The notes: a model not told the origin generated them from the letters alone. A stretch of 64,000 bases of DNA from Mycobacterium sp. 852013-51886_SCH5428379 (GCF_001665575.1 NZ_LZSU01000019.1:310001-374000), one strand, 5' to 3'; positions 19,128-27,894 are shown, counted from the first letter of the stretch. Made by a program: numbers and translations.

Positions 19128-19904
19128 TCATCGGGGCGGGTCGGCGAGGAGCGTGTCGAGCCAGCGCAGTACCGGCGGGGCCACCTGTTCGACTGCCGAC
19201 TCGGCGATTATCCAATGCGGCAGAGTCGGATGTACCTGGTGCTCGGCGCCGTATCGCTTGGCGATTCGCCGCGAAAGCCATTGCGCGACATTGCGATCCT
19301 GGCCGGCACTGACACACAGCACCGGGCAGGTGACGTCGGCGGCCTTGACCCGCGTGGAGGAGGCGCCCAGCGACATCTCGCGGAAGACGCGGCCCGAATC
19401 TCGAACCAATTCACCGACGAGCGCGCTCTGTTCCGTCGGGGGCAGTGTCGACAGCGGCACCTCGCGCATCGTCTTCGGCGAGGGCAGGAAAGGTTTGCCC
19501 GCCGTGACCGCGGGCAGCACCGGGAAGAGATGAGGCGTCGCGCGGGGTTGGGGCCACAGCACACCCGGCGGCACGGAGGCGAGCAGCACCGCGGCGGTGG
19601 GTGTGCGCGCAGCGGCGATCTTCTGGGCGAGCAGGCCGCCCAGGCTGTGACCGATGACGATCGGTGCGCCGCCGATTCGGTCATAGGCCTCGAGGACGAC
19701 GTCGAAGCAGTCGGCGATGCCGGTTCGCGCCAGCACCGCCTCATCGGTTGGGTCGCGGCCGGGCAGGGCCGGCGCGTGCGTCCGGTAGCCGGCCGATTCG
19801 AGAGCATTGCGCCACGGACTCAGCAGTGACGGTTTCCCGAAGACACCGTGAACGAAGAAAACGGGCGGTTTGGGCGCGCTTGCAGCCACGCGGTCAGTAT
19901 GCAC
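19128..19904 (-). CDS. Alpha/beta-fold hydrolase
   Basis: 258-residue alpha/beta hydrolase. The oxyanion segment is FFVHGVFGKP, the nucleophile elbow is IGHSLGGLLAQ (Ser about residue 97), an acid lies after CVSAGQDRNV, and the catalytic His is in TLPHWIIAES. Substrate unknown; likely an esterase or lipase-like enzyme. Start ATG at 19904; a GTG five codons further in is possible. Stands alone between the membrane-protein gene and the divergent holin-like gene. Confidence 0.78.
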   Translation of the reverse strand: MHTDRVAASAPKPPVFFVHGVFGKPSLLSPWRNALESAGYRTHAPALPGRDPTDEAVLARTGIADCFDVVLEAYDRIGGAPIVIGHSLGGLLAQKIAAARTPTAAVLLASVPPGVLWPQPRATPHLFPVLPAVTAGKPFLPSPKTMREVPLSTLPPTEQSALVGELVRDSGRVFREMSLGASSTRVKAADVTCPVLCVSAGQDRNVAQWLSRRIAKRYGAEHQVHPTLPHWIIAESAVEQVAPPVLRWLDTLLADPPR

Positions 19905-19988
19905 GGATGACGGTTGTCATCGACGGGTTTAGGCCCGCCGACCCGGGGCACCACAACATGCACAACGGCACACAGGGGTTGGTATGTG

Positions 19989-20387
19989 ATGAGTCTCGAA
20001 TCTAAGCCGACGGCCGACGCGTCGATCGGTGAGTTGATGGGTCAACTGTCGGCGCAGACGTCCCGGCTGGTGCGCGATGAGTTGCGGCTGGCTCAGAAAG
20101 AGTTTCAAGAGTCCGCCAAACATGCGGGCATCGGCGCCGGACTGCTCAGCGTCGCAGGCCTATTCGCGTTCCTGGGCCTGGTGACGGTGATCGCCGCGGC
20201 GGTGGCGGGGCTGTCGCTGGTGCTGCCGGTGTGGGCGGCGGCGCTCATCGTCGCGGTGGTGCTGTTCATCGTGGCCGGAGTCGCCGCGCTGGTGAGCAAG
20301 AAACAGGTCGAAGAGATCACGCCCGCCGCGCCCCGAACCGCGGAGACCGTCAAGGCCGACATCCAAGAGATCAAGGACCGCACCTGA
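19989..20387 (+). CDS. Phage holin-superfamily / DUF1469-type membrane protein
   Basis: 132 residues of the actinobacterial 'phage holin family protein' group (Pfam PF07332-like). An amphipathic N-terminus SIGELMGQLSAQTSRLVRDE is followed by two membrane helices (LLSVAGLFAFLGLVTVIAAA and VWAAALIVAVVLFIVAGVAAL) and a charged tail. Despite the name it is a housekeeping envelope protein, not evidence of a prophage. Its stop overlaps the next start by one base (TGATG), so the two small genes form one unit. Confidence 0.8.
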   Translation: MSLESKPTADASIGELMGQLSAQTSRLVRDELRLAQKEFQESAKHAGIGAGLLSVAGLFAFLGLVTVIAAAVAGLSLVLPVWAAALIVAVVLFIVAGVAALVSKKQVEEITPAAPRTAETVKADIQEIKDRT

Positions 20388-20677
20388 TGACCGCACCGAA
20401 TCCCCGTCCCGAGCCCGGCCCGGACGCCGGTAAGGATGATATCGAGGCCGATATCGAGACCACCCGTCAGGAACTCGGCGACACCGTCGAGGCGCTGCAG
20501 GCGAAGTTGGACGTCAAACAGCGCACCCAGGACAAGGTCGACGAGACCAAACAGAAGGTGGCCGACACGGCGCACCAGGCCCAGCAGACGGCCAAGCAGA
20601 AGCCGGTGATCCCGGCGGCCGCCGTCGCGGTCGTGGCGGTCATCATCGGGATCGTGGTGTGGCGCCGCAGACGGTGA
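20387..20677 (+). CDS. DUF3618-domain protein
   Basis: 96 residues. The segment DIEADIETTRQELGDTVEAL is the DUF3618 signature; it is followed by a lysine-rich amphipathic stretch that may coil (KLDVKQRTQDKVDETKQKV) and a C-terminal membrane helix ending in WRRRR. Commonly found directly after holin-family genes in actinobacteria, as here. Possibly an envelope-stress or membrane-organising pair; function not established. Confidence 0.82.
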   Translation: MTAPNPRPEPGPDAGKDDIEADIETTRQELGDTVEALQAKLDVKQRTQDKVDETKQKVADTAHQAQQTAKQKPVIPAAAVAVVAVIIGIVVWRRRR

Positions 20678-20686
20678 CGCCCGGGA

Positions 20687-21004
20687 TCAGCGCGGCGGTG
20701 CGGTGTCGACCGGGAACAGTTCGGTGAATCCGGTCATCGCCAGCGTCGACATCAGGATCTCCGGCGCAATGACGTGAATGAGGTCCCCCCGCAGGAAGAG
20801 GGCGTTGATGGCGGCACTGTCCAAGTACTCGAGGTCGCCGAGGTCCACGATCAGCCGCTCACCGCTGCCATCCGCGGCGGTGGTGGCGCTGGCGAGCGCC
20901 TGATCGAACTGCGCGATATTGCTCAGGTCGATCTCACCGGCGGCCGCCAGTACGAGCCTGCCGTCCGCGCGGCGGGCCGTGTCCAGGGTGAGGGGTGTGG
21001 GCAT
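20687..21004 (-). CDS. STAS-domain anti-sigma factor antagonist
   Basis: 105 residues of the SpoIIAA/RsbV type. The core reads GEIDLSNIAQFDQAL then LIVDLGDLEYLDSAAINALF, in which the Ser of DSA is the residue normally phosphorylated by an anti-sigma kinase and dephosphorylated by a SpoIIE/RsbU phosphatase. Its ATG overlaps the stop of the upstream SpoIIE-type gene by one base, so it is the likely substrate of that phosphatase. The sigma factor it controls is not in the window. Confidence 0.88.
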   Translation of the reverse strand: MPTPLTLDTARRADGRLVLAAAGEIDLSNIAQFDQALASATTAADGSGERLIVDLGDLEYLDSAAINALFLRGDLIHVIAPEILMSTLAMTGFTELFPVDTAPPR

Positions 21005-23565
21005 CAGCCGACTTTCGCTGTCAGTTGCACGGTGGTTCCTGTGTCGCCGGTCTCGACCAGGACGTGATGCATCAGCGATCGCATCAGGGCGGTACCCCGC
21101 CCGCGGTTCGATTTACCCGTAACGGGCGGTTTCCATGCGCCGGTGTCCGAGATCGTGACCTGGAGATCGTCGCTGAGCGCGGTCGCGCTCAGCGTGATGG
21201 TCCCGCCCGGATGGGCACGGTGGCCGTGTTCGATGGCGTTCGCGACAGCTTCGCCGGCGGCGATCAGCATCTTCATCGCCTGTTCTGTCTCGACGCGGTT
21301 CCGGACCAGCCATCTGCGCAGTTCGGTCCGGATCGGGGCGAGGTATTCGGCGTCGGCCGGGAACGTCAGCTCCAGGGGTGCGGGATGGCGGTAGAGCAGG
21401 AGCACGACGTCGTCCTGGTAGCCGCTCTGCGGCGTCAGGCCGGACATGGTGTCGCTCACGAGGTCGTCGAGCGCTTCATCGCGCCGCTCGGCGACGGTGG
21501 CGGCGAGGCGGGCGATCCCGTCTTCGAGGGCGGTGCCGCGCCGTTCGACCAGCCCGTCGGTGTAGAGCACCAGGGTTGCGCGCGGCGGCATCGTGATCCG
21601 GGCTTCGGGTCGCGGCCAGTCCGCCCGCATCCCGAGGGCGATGGTGTGGGCCTCGGCGAGATCCTGGGTGGCGCCGTCGGCATGGACGACGACGGGCGGT
21701 GGATGCCCGGCGCTGGAGTACACGAGTTCACCGGTGTCAGGATCGAGGACCACGCACACCGCGGTGGAGCACTGGGCGCCGGGTAGCCGCGCGGCGAAAC
21801 GGTCCAGTCCGGCGAGCGCGGCCGCCGGACTCGGGTGGTCGAAGAGCAGCGCGCGACACGCGCTGCGCACCTGCCCCATGACGGTGGCGGCGGCCAGCCC
21901 GTGGCCGACGCAGTCGCCGACCACCAGCGCGATGCGCCCGTCGTCCAGGTCGACGACGTCGTACCAGTCACCACCGACCTGCAACGGCGGGCTTGCGGCC
22001 TGATAGCGCGCCGCGAAGCCTTCGGGGAGTTCGGCGGGGCCGAGGATCGCATGTTGCAGTGCCAGCGCGGTCTCCCGCTGCTGGTCGACCTGGTGCACCC
22101 GCTGCAGGCCCTGGCCGAGACGGCCGGCGAGCACGGTGAGCAGCGTCTGGTCCTCCAGGGTGAAGGACCGGGCTTCGTTGAGATCGATCCACACCACGAG
22201 GACGCCTTCGGGATGGCGCAGCGCGATCGCGGCCGTACCGGGTTTCACGACGCTGGGGGTGAGCAGGTCGCCGTCCCGCAGGGCGATGAGCCCGTCCTGG
22301 GTCGAGGCGGGCAGGTCGGCCCACTGTGCCGGCCCGCCGACGGACACCACCTGCGGGTCGCTGTTGCGCGCCGCCGACCGGTGGTCGACGAACGTCACCG
22401 CCAGGACGCGGCGGGCCCGCCAGAGCCTCCGGAGTTCCTCGGCGGCGGCGTGTACGGCGTCGTCGACGGTGTCGGCCAGCGCGAGCTCCTGGTTGAGCGC
22501 GTGTTCCCGGCCGGCGGCCAGCGCCAGGGCGATCGCGGCGTGCAGCGCGAAGTCGCTGACCAGCACGAGGTAGTCGTTGTCGAACGGCGCCTGTTGAGGG
22601 TGGCGGGCGACGGCGATCACGCCGAGGACCGCCTCGTCCGACACCAACGGCATGACGATGGCCGAGCGTTCGCCGACATCGGTGAAGCCTTCGATCGGAT
22701 ACTGGAAGGAATCGGTGATCAGCGGGATCCCCCGGCGCGCCACCCCGCCGGTGGTGGAACCGTCCATCGGTACCTGCTGCCCGATCACCTGGGCGGAGTA
22801 GCGGCCGGCCGTCGCCGCGACGACGAGGGTGTCGACGGCCTCGTCGAGGCTGTCGGCCTCCTTCGGGACCAGCAGGATGGCCTGTTCGGCGTCGGCGAGT
22901 TCGAGCGCGCGGTTGACGATCAGCTGCAGCGGGCCCACCTGCGGATCCCCGGAGAGCAGCGCGCTGGTGATCTCCCGACTGGCCTTGGTCCACCGCGCCG
23001 ATTCCCGCTCCCGCTCGAACAGCCGGGCGTTGTCGATGGCCGCAGCGGCGGCTGTGGCCAGCGCGCGCACGGCGCTTTCCTGCATGTCGGAGAACCCGCA
23101 GCCCGGCCGGTCGTCGGCCACGTAGAGATTGCCGAACGCCGCGCCGCGCACCGTGATCGGTGAGGCCAATACCGCGCGCAGCGGACCGTGCTGTCCGCTG
23201 ACGCCGACGAACTCCGGATGGACACCGACGTCGTCGACGTGCAATCCGTCGCCGACCCGCAGACCGCCCAGCCGACGCGCGGCAACGCCATCCAGTCCGG
23301 TGCTGACGATCGACACCGGCGAACCGTCGGTGGCGCCGATGGCCAGCACGCCGTACGGGGCGCCGGTCAATCGCAACGCGCCGTCGACGATGCGCCGCAG
23401 CGTGACCTGAAGATCCAGATCGGAGCTGATTTCGACGATGACGCTGACCAGCTGCTCCATCTGGTCACGGACGGCCACCAACTCGTCGAGCTGCTCATGC
23501 ATCCGGGTGACGAGCTCACGCCGGCCCGGCCATGTGAACGCGGATTCCTTTTCGTCACCGCTCAT
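21004..23565 (-). CDS. GAF - SpoIIE/PP2C phosphatase - HATPase multidomain signalling protein
   Basis: 853 residues. Domains in order: a helical N-terminus with LVAVRDQMEQLVSVIVEIS; GAF 1 (about 45-190); GAF 2 (about 205-350); a third, weaker GAF-like region (about 365-490); a PP2C/SpoIIE domain (about 510-705) with GGDWYDVVDLDDGRIALVVG, GDCVGHG and LYTDGLVERRG, including the metal-binding Asp residues; and a C-terminal RsbW-like HATPase (about 715-853) with the N-box EAVANAIEHGH and RGRGTALM. Having both phosphatase and anti-sigma-kinase-type modules lets one protein reset and re-phosphorylate the adjacent STAS protein. Divergent from the TetR gene. Confidence 0.88.
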   Translation of the reverse strand: MSGDEKESAFTWPGRRELVTRMHEQLDELVAVRDQMEQLVSVIVEISSDLDLQVTLRRIVDGALRLTGAPYGVLAIGATDGSPVSIVSTGLDGVAARRLGGLRVGDGLHVDDVGVHPEFVGVSGQHGPLRAVLASPITVRGAAFGNLYVADDRPGCGFSDMQESAVRALATAAAAAIDNARLFERERESARWTKASREITSALLSGDPQVGPLQLIVNRALELADAEQAILLVPKEADSLDEAVDTLVVAATAGRYSAQVIGQQVPMDGSTTGGVARRGIPLITDSFQYPIEGFTDVGERSAIVMPLVSDEAVLGVIAVARHPQQAPFDNDYLVLVSDFALHAAIALALAAGREHALNQELALADTVDDAVHAAAEELRRLWRARRVLAVTFVDHRSAARNSDPQVVSVGGPAQWADLPASTQDGLIALRDGDLLTPSVVKPGTAAIALRHPEGVLVVWIDLNEARSFTLEDQTLLTVLAGRLGQGLQRVHQVDQQRETALALQHAILGPAELPEGFAARYQAASPPLQVGGDWYDVVDLDDGRIALVVGDCVGHGLAAATVMGQVRSACRALLFDHPSPAAALAGLDRFAARLPGAQCSTAVCVVLDPDTGELVYSSAGHPPPVVVHADGATQDLAEAHTIALGMRADWPRPEARITMPPRATLVLYTDGLVERRGTALEDGIARLAATVAERRDEALDDLVSDTMSGLTPQSGYQDDVVLLLYRHPAPLELTFPADAEYLAPIRTELRRWLVRNRVETEQAMKMLIAAGEAVANAIEHGHRAHPGGTITLSATALSDDLQVTISDTGAWKPPVTGKSNRGRGTALMRSLMHHVLVETGDTGTTVQLTAKVG

Positions 23566-23575
23566 GGGAGAAAGC

Positions 23576-23587
23576 TACACCGGTGTA
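23576..23587. promoter_or_regulatory. Perfect 12-bp palindrome, candidate TetR operator
   Basis: TACACCGGTGTA is a perfect inverted repeat in the 106-bp divergent region between the SpoIIE-type gene and the TetR gene. Position and symmetry fit an autoregulatory TetR site. It differs from the motif repeated across the island. Confidence 0.4.
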
Positions 23588-23671
23588 CAGCATCGATGCG
23601 CCCGGCGCGTCGCCTCCCACTGACCGAGATCGGATCCGGCCGGCCGGTGGCAGCCGGAATAGCCTTCGGCG

Positions 23672-24229
23672 GTGAAACAGCGGCACCGTCGCATGCGCAT
23701 CGTCACGGCCGGGCTCGATGCGGCTGCCGCCGGTTACGACGCCGTCCACATCCGTACGGTGGCGGACCGCGCCGGTATTGCGACAAGCACGGTTTATCAA
23801 CATTTTTCGTCCAAAGACGATCTGCTCGCCGCGTGCCTGCAGCACTGGCTCGCCTCGTCGACGGCGCTGTCCCGGAGCGACGTGAGCGATGTCGCGGATC
23901 CGTACGACCGGATGATTTTCCTCGCCGATGCCATTACGTGCGAGCTGTGGGAGACGCCGTTGCTTGCCGATGCGCTGATGCGCGCGTATCTGTCGGCGGA
24001 CGGTCTGGCCGCCCAGAATGTGGATCTGGTCCGCGACACCCTCAGCCGCATGATGTGCACGGCGGTGGGGGACGACGCGGCGATGCCCAGCGAGATCGCG
24101 GAACTCGTCGCCGATCTCTGGGTGGCGAATCTGCTCGCACTCGTACAGAACCGCGCTGACGCAACGGACCTGCGGCACCGGCTGCAGCGCGTGGTGGCGG
24201 TGATCCGCCGCTCCCCCGTGCACGTGTGA
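23672..24229 (+). CDS. TetR-family transcriptional regulator (KstR-like)
   Basis: 185 residues. The N-terminal helix-turn-helix RTVADRAGIATSTVYQHFSSKDDLLAACL (two parts: RTVADRAGIATSTV and YQHFSSKDDLL) is a standard TetR DNA-binding domain and resembles KstR, the repressor of mycobacterial cholesterol genes, in its RMRIVTAGLDAAAAGYDAVHIR lead-in. The C-terminal ligand domain has WETPLLADALMRAYLSADG. GTG start at 23672. It sits at the left boundary of the catabolic island and reads towards it, so it is the first candidate for local control. The ligand cannot be inferred. Confidence 0.85.
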   Translation: MKQRHRRMRIVTAGLDAAAAGYDAVHIRTVADRAGIATSTVYQHFSSKDDLLAACLQHWLASSTALSRSDVSDVADPYDRMIFLADAITCELWETPLLADALMRAYLSADGLAAQNVDLVRDTLSRMMCTAVGDDAAMPSEIAELVADLWVANLLALVQNRADATDLRHRLQRVVAVIRRSPVHV

Positions 24230-24230
24230 T

Positions 24231-24245
24231 GTCCGCTCACCGGAC
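24231..24245. promoter_or_regulatory. Island motif copy A
   Basis: GTCCGCTCACCGGAC, a 5-5-5 inverted repeat (GTCCG/CGGAC), two bases after the TetR stop and about 40 bp before the hydrolase start. First of the repeated motif copies described in the findings; it lacks one base relative to the consensus. Confidence 0.55.
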
Positions 24246-24286
24246 GCCGCCCACCTCACCTCGAACACGGATGTCAGGCTGGTCCC

Positions 24287-25141
24287 ATGACATCGGATCT
24301 CGGGGTTCCCCTCCAGGACATCGCCACGCCGGCGGGCACGCTGCGCTACTACGACACCGGTGACGGACCGACGCTGCTGTTCCTGCACGGGTCCGGCCCC
24401 GGTGTGACGGGCTGGCGCAACTTCCGGGGCGTGCTGCCCGCCTTCCGTGACGAATTCCGTTGCCTGATTCTGGAGTTCCCGGGATTCGGGGTGAGCGAGG
24501 ACCAGGGCGGCCATCCGATGGTGACCGCGCAGGGCGTCGTCGCACCGTTCCTCGACGCCCTCGGTGTCGACCGCGTCGACATCGTCGGCAACTCGATGGG
24601 CGGAGGCGTCGGCATCAACTTCGCCATCCACCACCCCGATCGGATCCGGCGTCTGGTCACCATCGGCGGCATCGGCACCAACGTCTTCAGTCCGGGACCC
24701 AGCGAGGGCATCCGGCTGCTGCAGGAGTTCACCGAGGATCCGACACGCCAACGACTCGTCGACTGGCTGCATTCGATGGTGTACGACCCGGCGCTGGTGA
24801 CCGAGCAACTCATCGAGGAGCGGTGGGCCCTGGCGACCGACCCGGAGACACTCGCCGCCGCGCGCCGGATGTACGGCAAGGCCGCGTTCGCACAGATGAT
24901 GGCGTTCATGCGCAGCTCCGAGGCACCGCTGCCCTGGGCGCAGATGCACAGGGTGGCCGCGCCGACGCTGCTGACCTGGGGCCGCGACGATCGGGTCAGC
25001 CCGCTGGACATGGCGCTGATCCCGATGCGGACGATCCCCAACGCCGAACTGCACGTGTTCCCGAACTGCGGACACTGGGCGATGATCGAGGCCAAGGCGG
25101 CGTTCGAGGCGACGGTGCTGTCGTTCCTGCGGCGCGGCTAG
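24287..25141 (+). CDS. HsaD/BphD-like meta-cleavage product hydrolase
   Basis: 284-residue alpha/beta hydrolase of the C-C bond hydrolase group. The oxyanion stretch HGSGPGVTGWRNF, the nucleophile elbow GNSMGGG (Ser103), Asp near 234-235 in GRDDRVSP and His263 in NCGHWAM match HsaD, BphD and MhpC. Those enzymes hydrolyse the dienoate formed by extradiol ring cleavage. The HsaC-like dioxygenase about 4 kb downstream could supply the substrate. ATG at 24287. Within the island it may release a carboxylic acid and a hydroxydienoate. Confidence 0.85.
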   Translation: MTSDLGVPLQDIATPAGTLRYYDTGDGPTLLFLHGSGPGVTGWRNFRGVLPAFRDEFRCLILEFPGFGVSEDQGGHPMVTAQGVVAPFLDALGVDRVDIVGNSMGGGVGINFAIHHPDRIRRLVTIGGIGTNVFSPGPSEGIRLLQEFTEDPTRQRLVDWLHSMVYDPALVTEQLIEERWALATDPETLAAARRMYGKAAFAQMMAFMRSSEAPLPWAQMHRVAAPTLLTWGRDDRVSPLDMALIPMRTIPNAELHVFPNCGHWAMIEAKAAFEATVLSFLRRG

Positions 25142-25153
25142 CCGCGAGCGGCG

Positions 25154-26776
25154 TCATCGGGTCTTGAGCAGCTCGAAACCCTTGTAGCCGGCGTTGGCAA
25201 CCTCGGCGCAGATGTCGAGGTAGACCCCGAAGCCGCCGATGAACAACATGAACCCGCGGGGCTTGCCGGGCACGTTGGCGCCCATGTACCAGGAGTTGGC
25301 CTGGGTGAACAGCGTTGCCTCGGCGCGCCGCGTGAGTTCGGCGCCCCAGTCGTCGACCGCCCGGGCGGTCGCCTCGATGGCCGGGTAGCCGTGGTCGTCG
25401 AGATAGCGGATGCAGTCGGCGATCCAGTTCACGTGCGCCTCGGCGTGCAGCACCATGTTGGCCAGCACCGCGGGCGCGCCGGGACCCGACACGATGAACA
25501 GATTCGGGAAACCGTCGACGCCGAGGCCCAGGTAGGTCCGCGGCCCGTCGCGCCAGTCGTCCGCGAGCGTCTCACCGCCCCGCCCGACGATGTCCATCTT
25601 GGCCAGCGCCCCGGTCATCGCGTCGAATCCCGTTGCCAGCACGATCACGTCGACGTCGTAGTGCGCCTCGGAGGTGGTGATCCCGGTCGGGTCGACACTC
25701 TCGATCGGGGTGTTGCGGACGCTGATCAACTCGACGTCGGGCCGGTTGAACGTCTCGAAGTAGTTGGTGTCGGTGCAGATCCGCTTGGTGCCGATCGGAT
25801 GATCGTTCGGGATCAACAGATCGGCGACCCTCGGATCGTCGATGACGGCCCGGATCTTCTCCTCGTAGAACTTCCGGGCCTCTTCGTTGGCCTGCGGGTC
25901 GATCATCTGATCGCGGAACGTCTTCGAGAACAGCACGCCACCGAGTTCCCAACGCCGCTCGAACGCCGCCCGGCGCTCCTCCGGGGAGACCTCCATCGTC
26001 AGTTTCGGATGGGCGATGTGCGGGGAGCCCCCGCCGCTGAGCCAGGACAGGCGCCTGCGCTCGTCGTACTCCGCTTTCACCGCGGCGACGTCCTCCGCCG
26101 TCAGCGGCCGATTACCGGCGGGCACACTGTAATTCGGGGTCCGCTGGAACACGTAGAGATGGTCGGCCTGTTCGGCGATGATCGGGATCGACTGGATACC
26201 CGACGATCCGGTGCCGATGACGGCGACCCGCTTACCGGTGAAGTCGACATCCTCGTGCGGCCAGTCCGCGGTGTGATAGATCGCGCCGGCGAACGTGTCG
26301 AGGCCGGCGAACTGCGGTGTCAGCGCCGCGGAGAGCGGGCCGGTGGCCATGATGCAGAAGCGAGTCGTCACCACCTCACCGGTCTCGGTGGTGACGGTCC
26401 AGCGCAGCGTGTCCTCGTCGAGAACGGCGGAGCGGACCCGGGTGTCGAACGTGATGTCGCTGCGCAGGTCGAGTTTGTCGGTGACCCAGTTGATGTAGCG
26501 CAGGATCTCCGCCTGGGTGGCGTACTTCTCGGTCCAGGTCCATTCCTGCTGCAGCTCGTCGGAGAACGAGTAGCAGTAGTCCACGCTCTCGACATCGCAT
26601 CGCGCGCCGGGATAGCGGTTGAAGTACCAGGTGCCGCCGACGTCGGGGGCGGCTTCGAACACCCGGACCGTCAATCCCTGCGAACGCAGTTTGTGCAGCG
26701 CGTACAACCCGGCGAAGCCGGCGCCGACGACCACCGCGTCGACGTGAGGGGTCAGTTCGTCAGCCGAGAGGTCCAC
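25154..26776 (-). CDS. Baeyer-Villiger flavin monooxygenase (cyclohexanone monooxygenase type)
   Basis: 540-residue class B FAD/NADPH monooxygenase that inserts oxygen next to a ketone. N-terminal FAD motif GAGFAG (residues 18-23), the BVMO fingerprint FxGxxxHTxxWP as FAGAIYHTADWP (residues 162-173), and the NADPH motif GTGSSG shortly after. WYMGANVPGKPRGFMLFIGG near the C-terminus is common in cyclododecanone/steroid-type BVMOs. GTG at 26776 is chosen; a TTG three codons earlier is possible. It diverges from the reductase gene and shares with it two copies of the island motif. Likely substrate: a cyclic or side-chain ketone. Confidence 0.88.
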   Translation of the reverse strand: MDLSADELTPHVDAVVVGAGFAGLYALHKLRSQGLTVRVFEAAPDVGGTWYFNRYPGARCDVESVDYCYSFSDELQQEWTWTEKYATQAEILRYINWVTDKLDLRSDITFDTRVRSAVLDEDTLRWTVTTETGEVVTTRFCIMATGPLSAALTPQFAGLDTFAGAIYHTADWPHEDVDFTGKRVAVIGTGSSGIQSIPIIAEQADHLYVFQRTPNYSVPAGNRPLTAEDVAAVKAEYDERRRLSWLSGGGSPHIAHPKLTMEVSPEERRAAFERRWELGGVLFSKTFRDQMIDPQANEEARKFYEEKIRAVIDDPRVADLLIPNDHPIGTKRICTDTNYFETFNRPDVELISVRNTPIESVDPTGITTSEAHYDVDVIVLATGFDAMTGALAKMDIVGRGGETLADDWRDGPRTYLGLGVDGFPNLFIVSGPGAPAVLANMVLHAEAHVNWIADCIRYLDDHGYPAIEATARAVDDWGAELTRRAEATLFTQANSWYMGANVPGKPRGFMLFIGGFGVYLDICAEVANAGYKGFELLKTR

Positions 26777-26819
26777 GGTGATCAAAGCTAGGGCCGTGGC
26801 GTCCGCGCGCCGGTGGTGC

Positions 26820-26857
26820 GTCCCGGTCAACGGACGCCGCGTTCCGGTCACGCACCG
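26820..26857. promoter_or_regulatory. Island motif copies B and B2 (tandem)
   Basis: GTCCCGGTCAACGGACG (26820-26836) and GTTCCGGTCACGCACCG (26841-26857) stand 21 bp apart, two helical turns, in the divergent promoter region between the BVMO and the reductase gene. Regular spacing on one DNA face suggests cooperative binding. Confidence 0.5.
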
Positions 26858-26866
26858 TGCGCCCCC

Positions 26867-27889
26867 ATGATCGCCGTCGTGGATTCCCTGCAGTTGACCG
26901 TCACCGACGTCATCGAGGAGAGCGTCGACGCCCGGTCGCTGGTCTTCGCGGTCGCCGAGGGCTCCCCCTTCGAGTACCGGCCGGGCCAATTCCTGACGTT
27001 GCGGGTGCCCGACGGGTCCGGGGCGGCGGTGGCGCGTTGCTATTCGCTGGCCAGCAGCCCACACACCGATGCCGCACCCAAGGTGACGATCAAACGCGTC
27101 GCCGGCGGATACGGGTCGAACTGGTTGTGCGACAACGTGACCACCGGCCACGTCATCGAATCGCTGCCCCCTTCGGGCGCGTTCACCCCCGCCGACCTCG
27201 ACCGCGATCTCCTGCTGTGGGCCGGCGGCAGCGGCATCACGCCGGTGATGTCGATCCTGAAGTCGGCGCTGGCGGTGGGCAGCGCGCAGGTGACCCTGGT
27301 CTACGCCAACCGCGACGAGCGGTCGGTGATCTTCGCCGGCGAACTGCGCGCGCTCGCCGATCAGTACCCCGACCGGTTGACCGTCGTGCACTGGCTGGAG
27401 ACCGTGCAGGGTCTCCCCCGCCGGCAGCACATGACCGCCCTGGCCCGGAGATTCGGCACCGGTGAGGCCTACCTGTGCGGGCCGGCTCCGTTCATGGCCG
27501 AGGTGCAGACCGCTCTGAGTGACGCCGGATACCCCCGCGACACCGTGCACACCGAGGTGTTCCGCTCACTGACCGGAGATCCGTTCGCCGAGGTCGCGCC
27601 GATCGACACCACCGAAGATGCCGTCGAACTGCAAGTGGACCTCGACGGCCGGGAGCACCGCCTGCGGTGGCCGCGGCAGGCCACGCTCGTCGACGCGATG
27701 CTCGCGTCGGGCCTCGATGTCCCGTACTCCTGCCGCGAAGGGCACTGCGGGTCGTGTGCGGCCACGCTGATCAGCGGCCGGGTGGACATGCCCGCCACCG
27801 ACATCCTCGAACCCGAGGACATCGCCGACGGCACGATCCTGGGCTGTCAGGCCCGGCCGTCGTCCGATGACGTGCACATCGAGTTCTGA
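26867..27889 (+). CDS. FAD/2Fe-2S oxygenase reductase (KshB-like)
   Basis: 340 residues in the order FAD-binding, NAD-binding, plant-type ferredoxin. FAD motif RCYSLASSP, NAD motif WAGGSGITPVMSILKS, and the ferredoxin cluster CREGHCGSCAATLISG with a fourth Cys in GCQARPS. Such reductases feed electrons to Rieske oxygenases; KshB supplies KshA in steroid ring opening. An obvious Rieske partner, KshA, is in this island, 23 kb away. ATG at 26867 follows the two motif copies. It could alternatively serve an oxygenase elsewhere. Confidence 0.87.
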   Translation: MIAVVDSLQLTVTDVIEESVDARSLVFAVAEGSPFEYRPGQFLTLRVPDGSGAAVARCYSLASSPHTDAAPKVTIKRVAGGYGSNWLCDNVTTGHVIESLPPSGAFTPADLDRDLLLWAGGSGITPVMSILKSALAVGSAQVTLVYANRDERSVIFAGELRALADQYPDRLTVVHWLETVQGLPRRQHMTALARRFGTGEAYLCGPAPFMAEVQTALSDAGYPRDTVHTEVFRSLTGDPFAEVAPIDTTEDAVELQVDLDGREHRLRWPRQATLVDAMLASGLDVPYSCREGHCGSCAATLISGRVDMPATDILEPEDIADGTILGCQARPSSDDVHIEF

Positions 27890-27894
27890 CGGCC

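Noticed and set aside
19989..20387. Holin-family gene as a sign of a prophage
   Set aside because: No phage structural, lysis or integrase genes are near, and the paired DUF3618 gene is a normal actinobacterial arrangement.
25154..27550. A continuous frame that would add about 260 residues to the BVMO N-terminus
   Set aside because: The extension runs antisense through the ferredoxin reductase, is repetitive (RRGQ-type) and precedes the normal FAD motif start of the family.
27559..27578. Motif look-alike within the reductase gene
   Set aside because: It lies in coding sequence (Phe-Arg-Ser-Leu-Thr-Gly) with no promoter context; it is taken as chance but noted as a caution for the motif finding.
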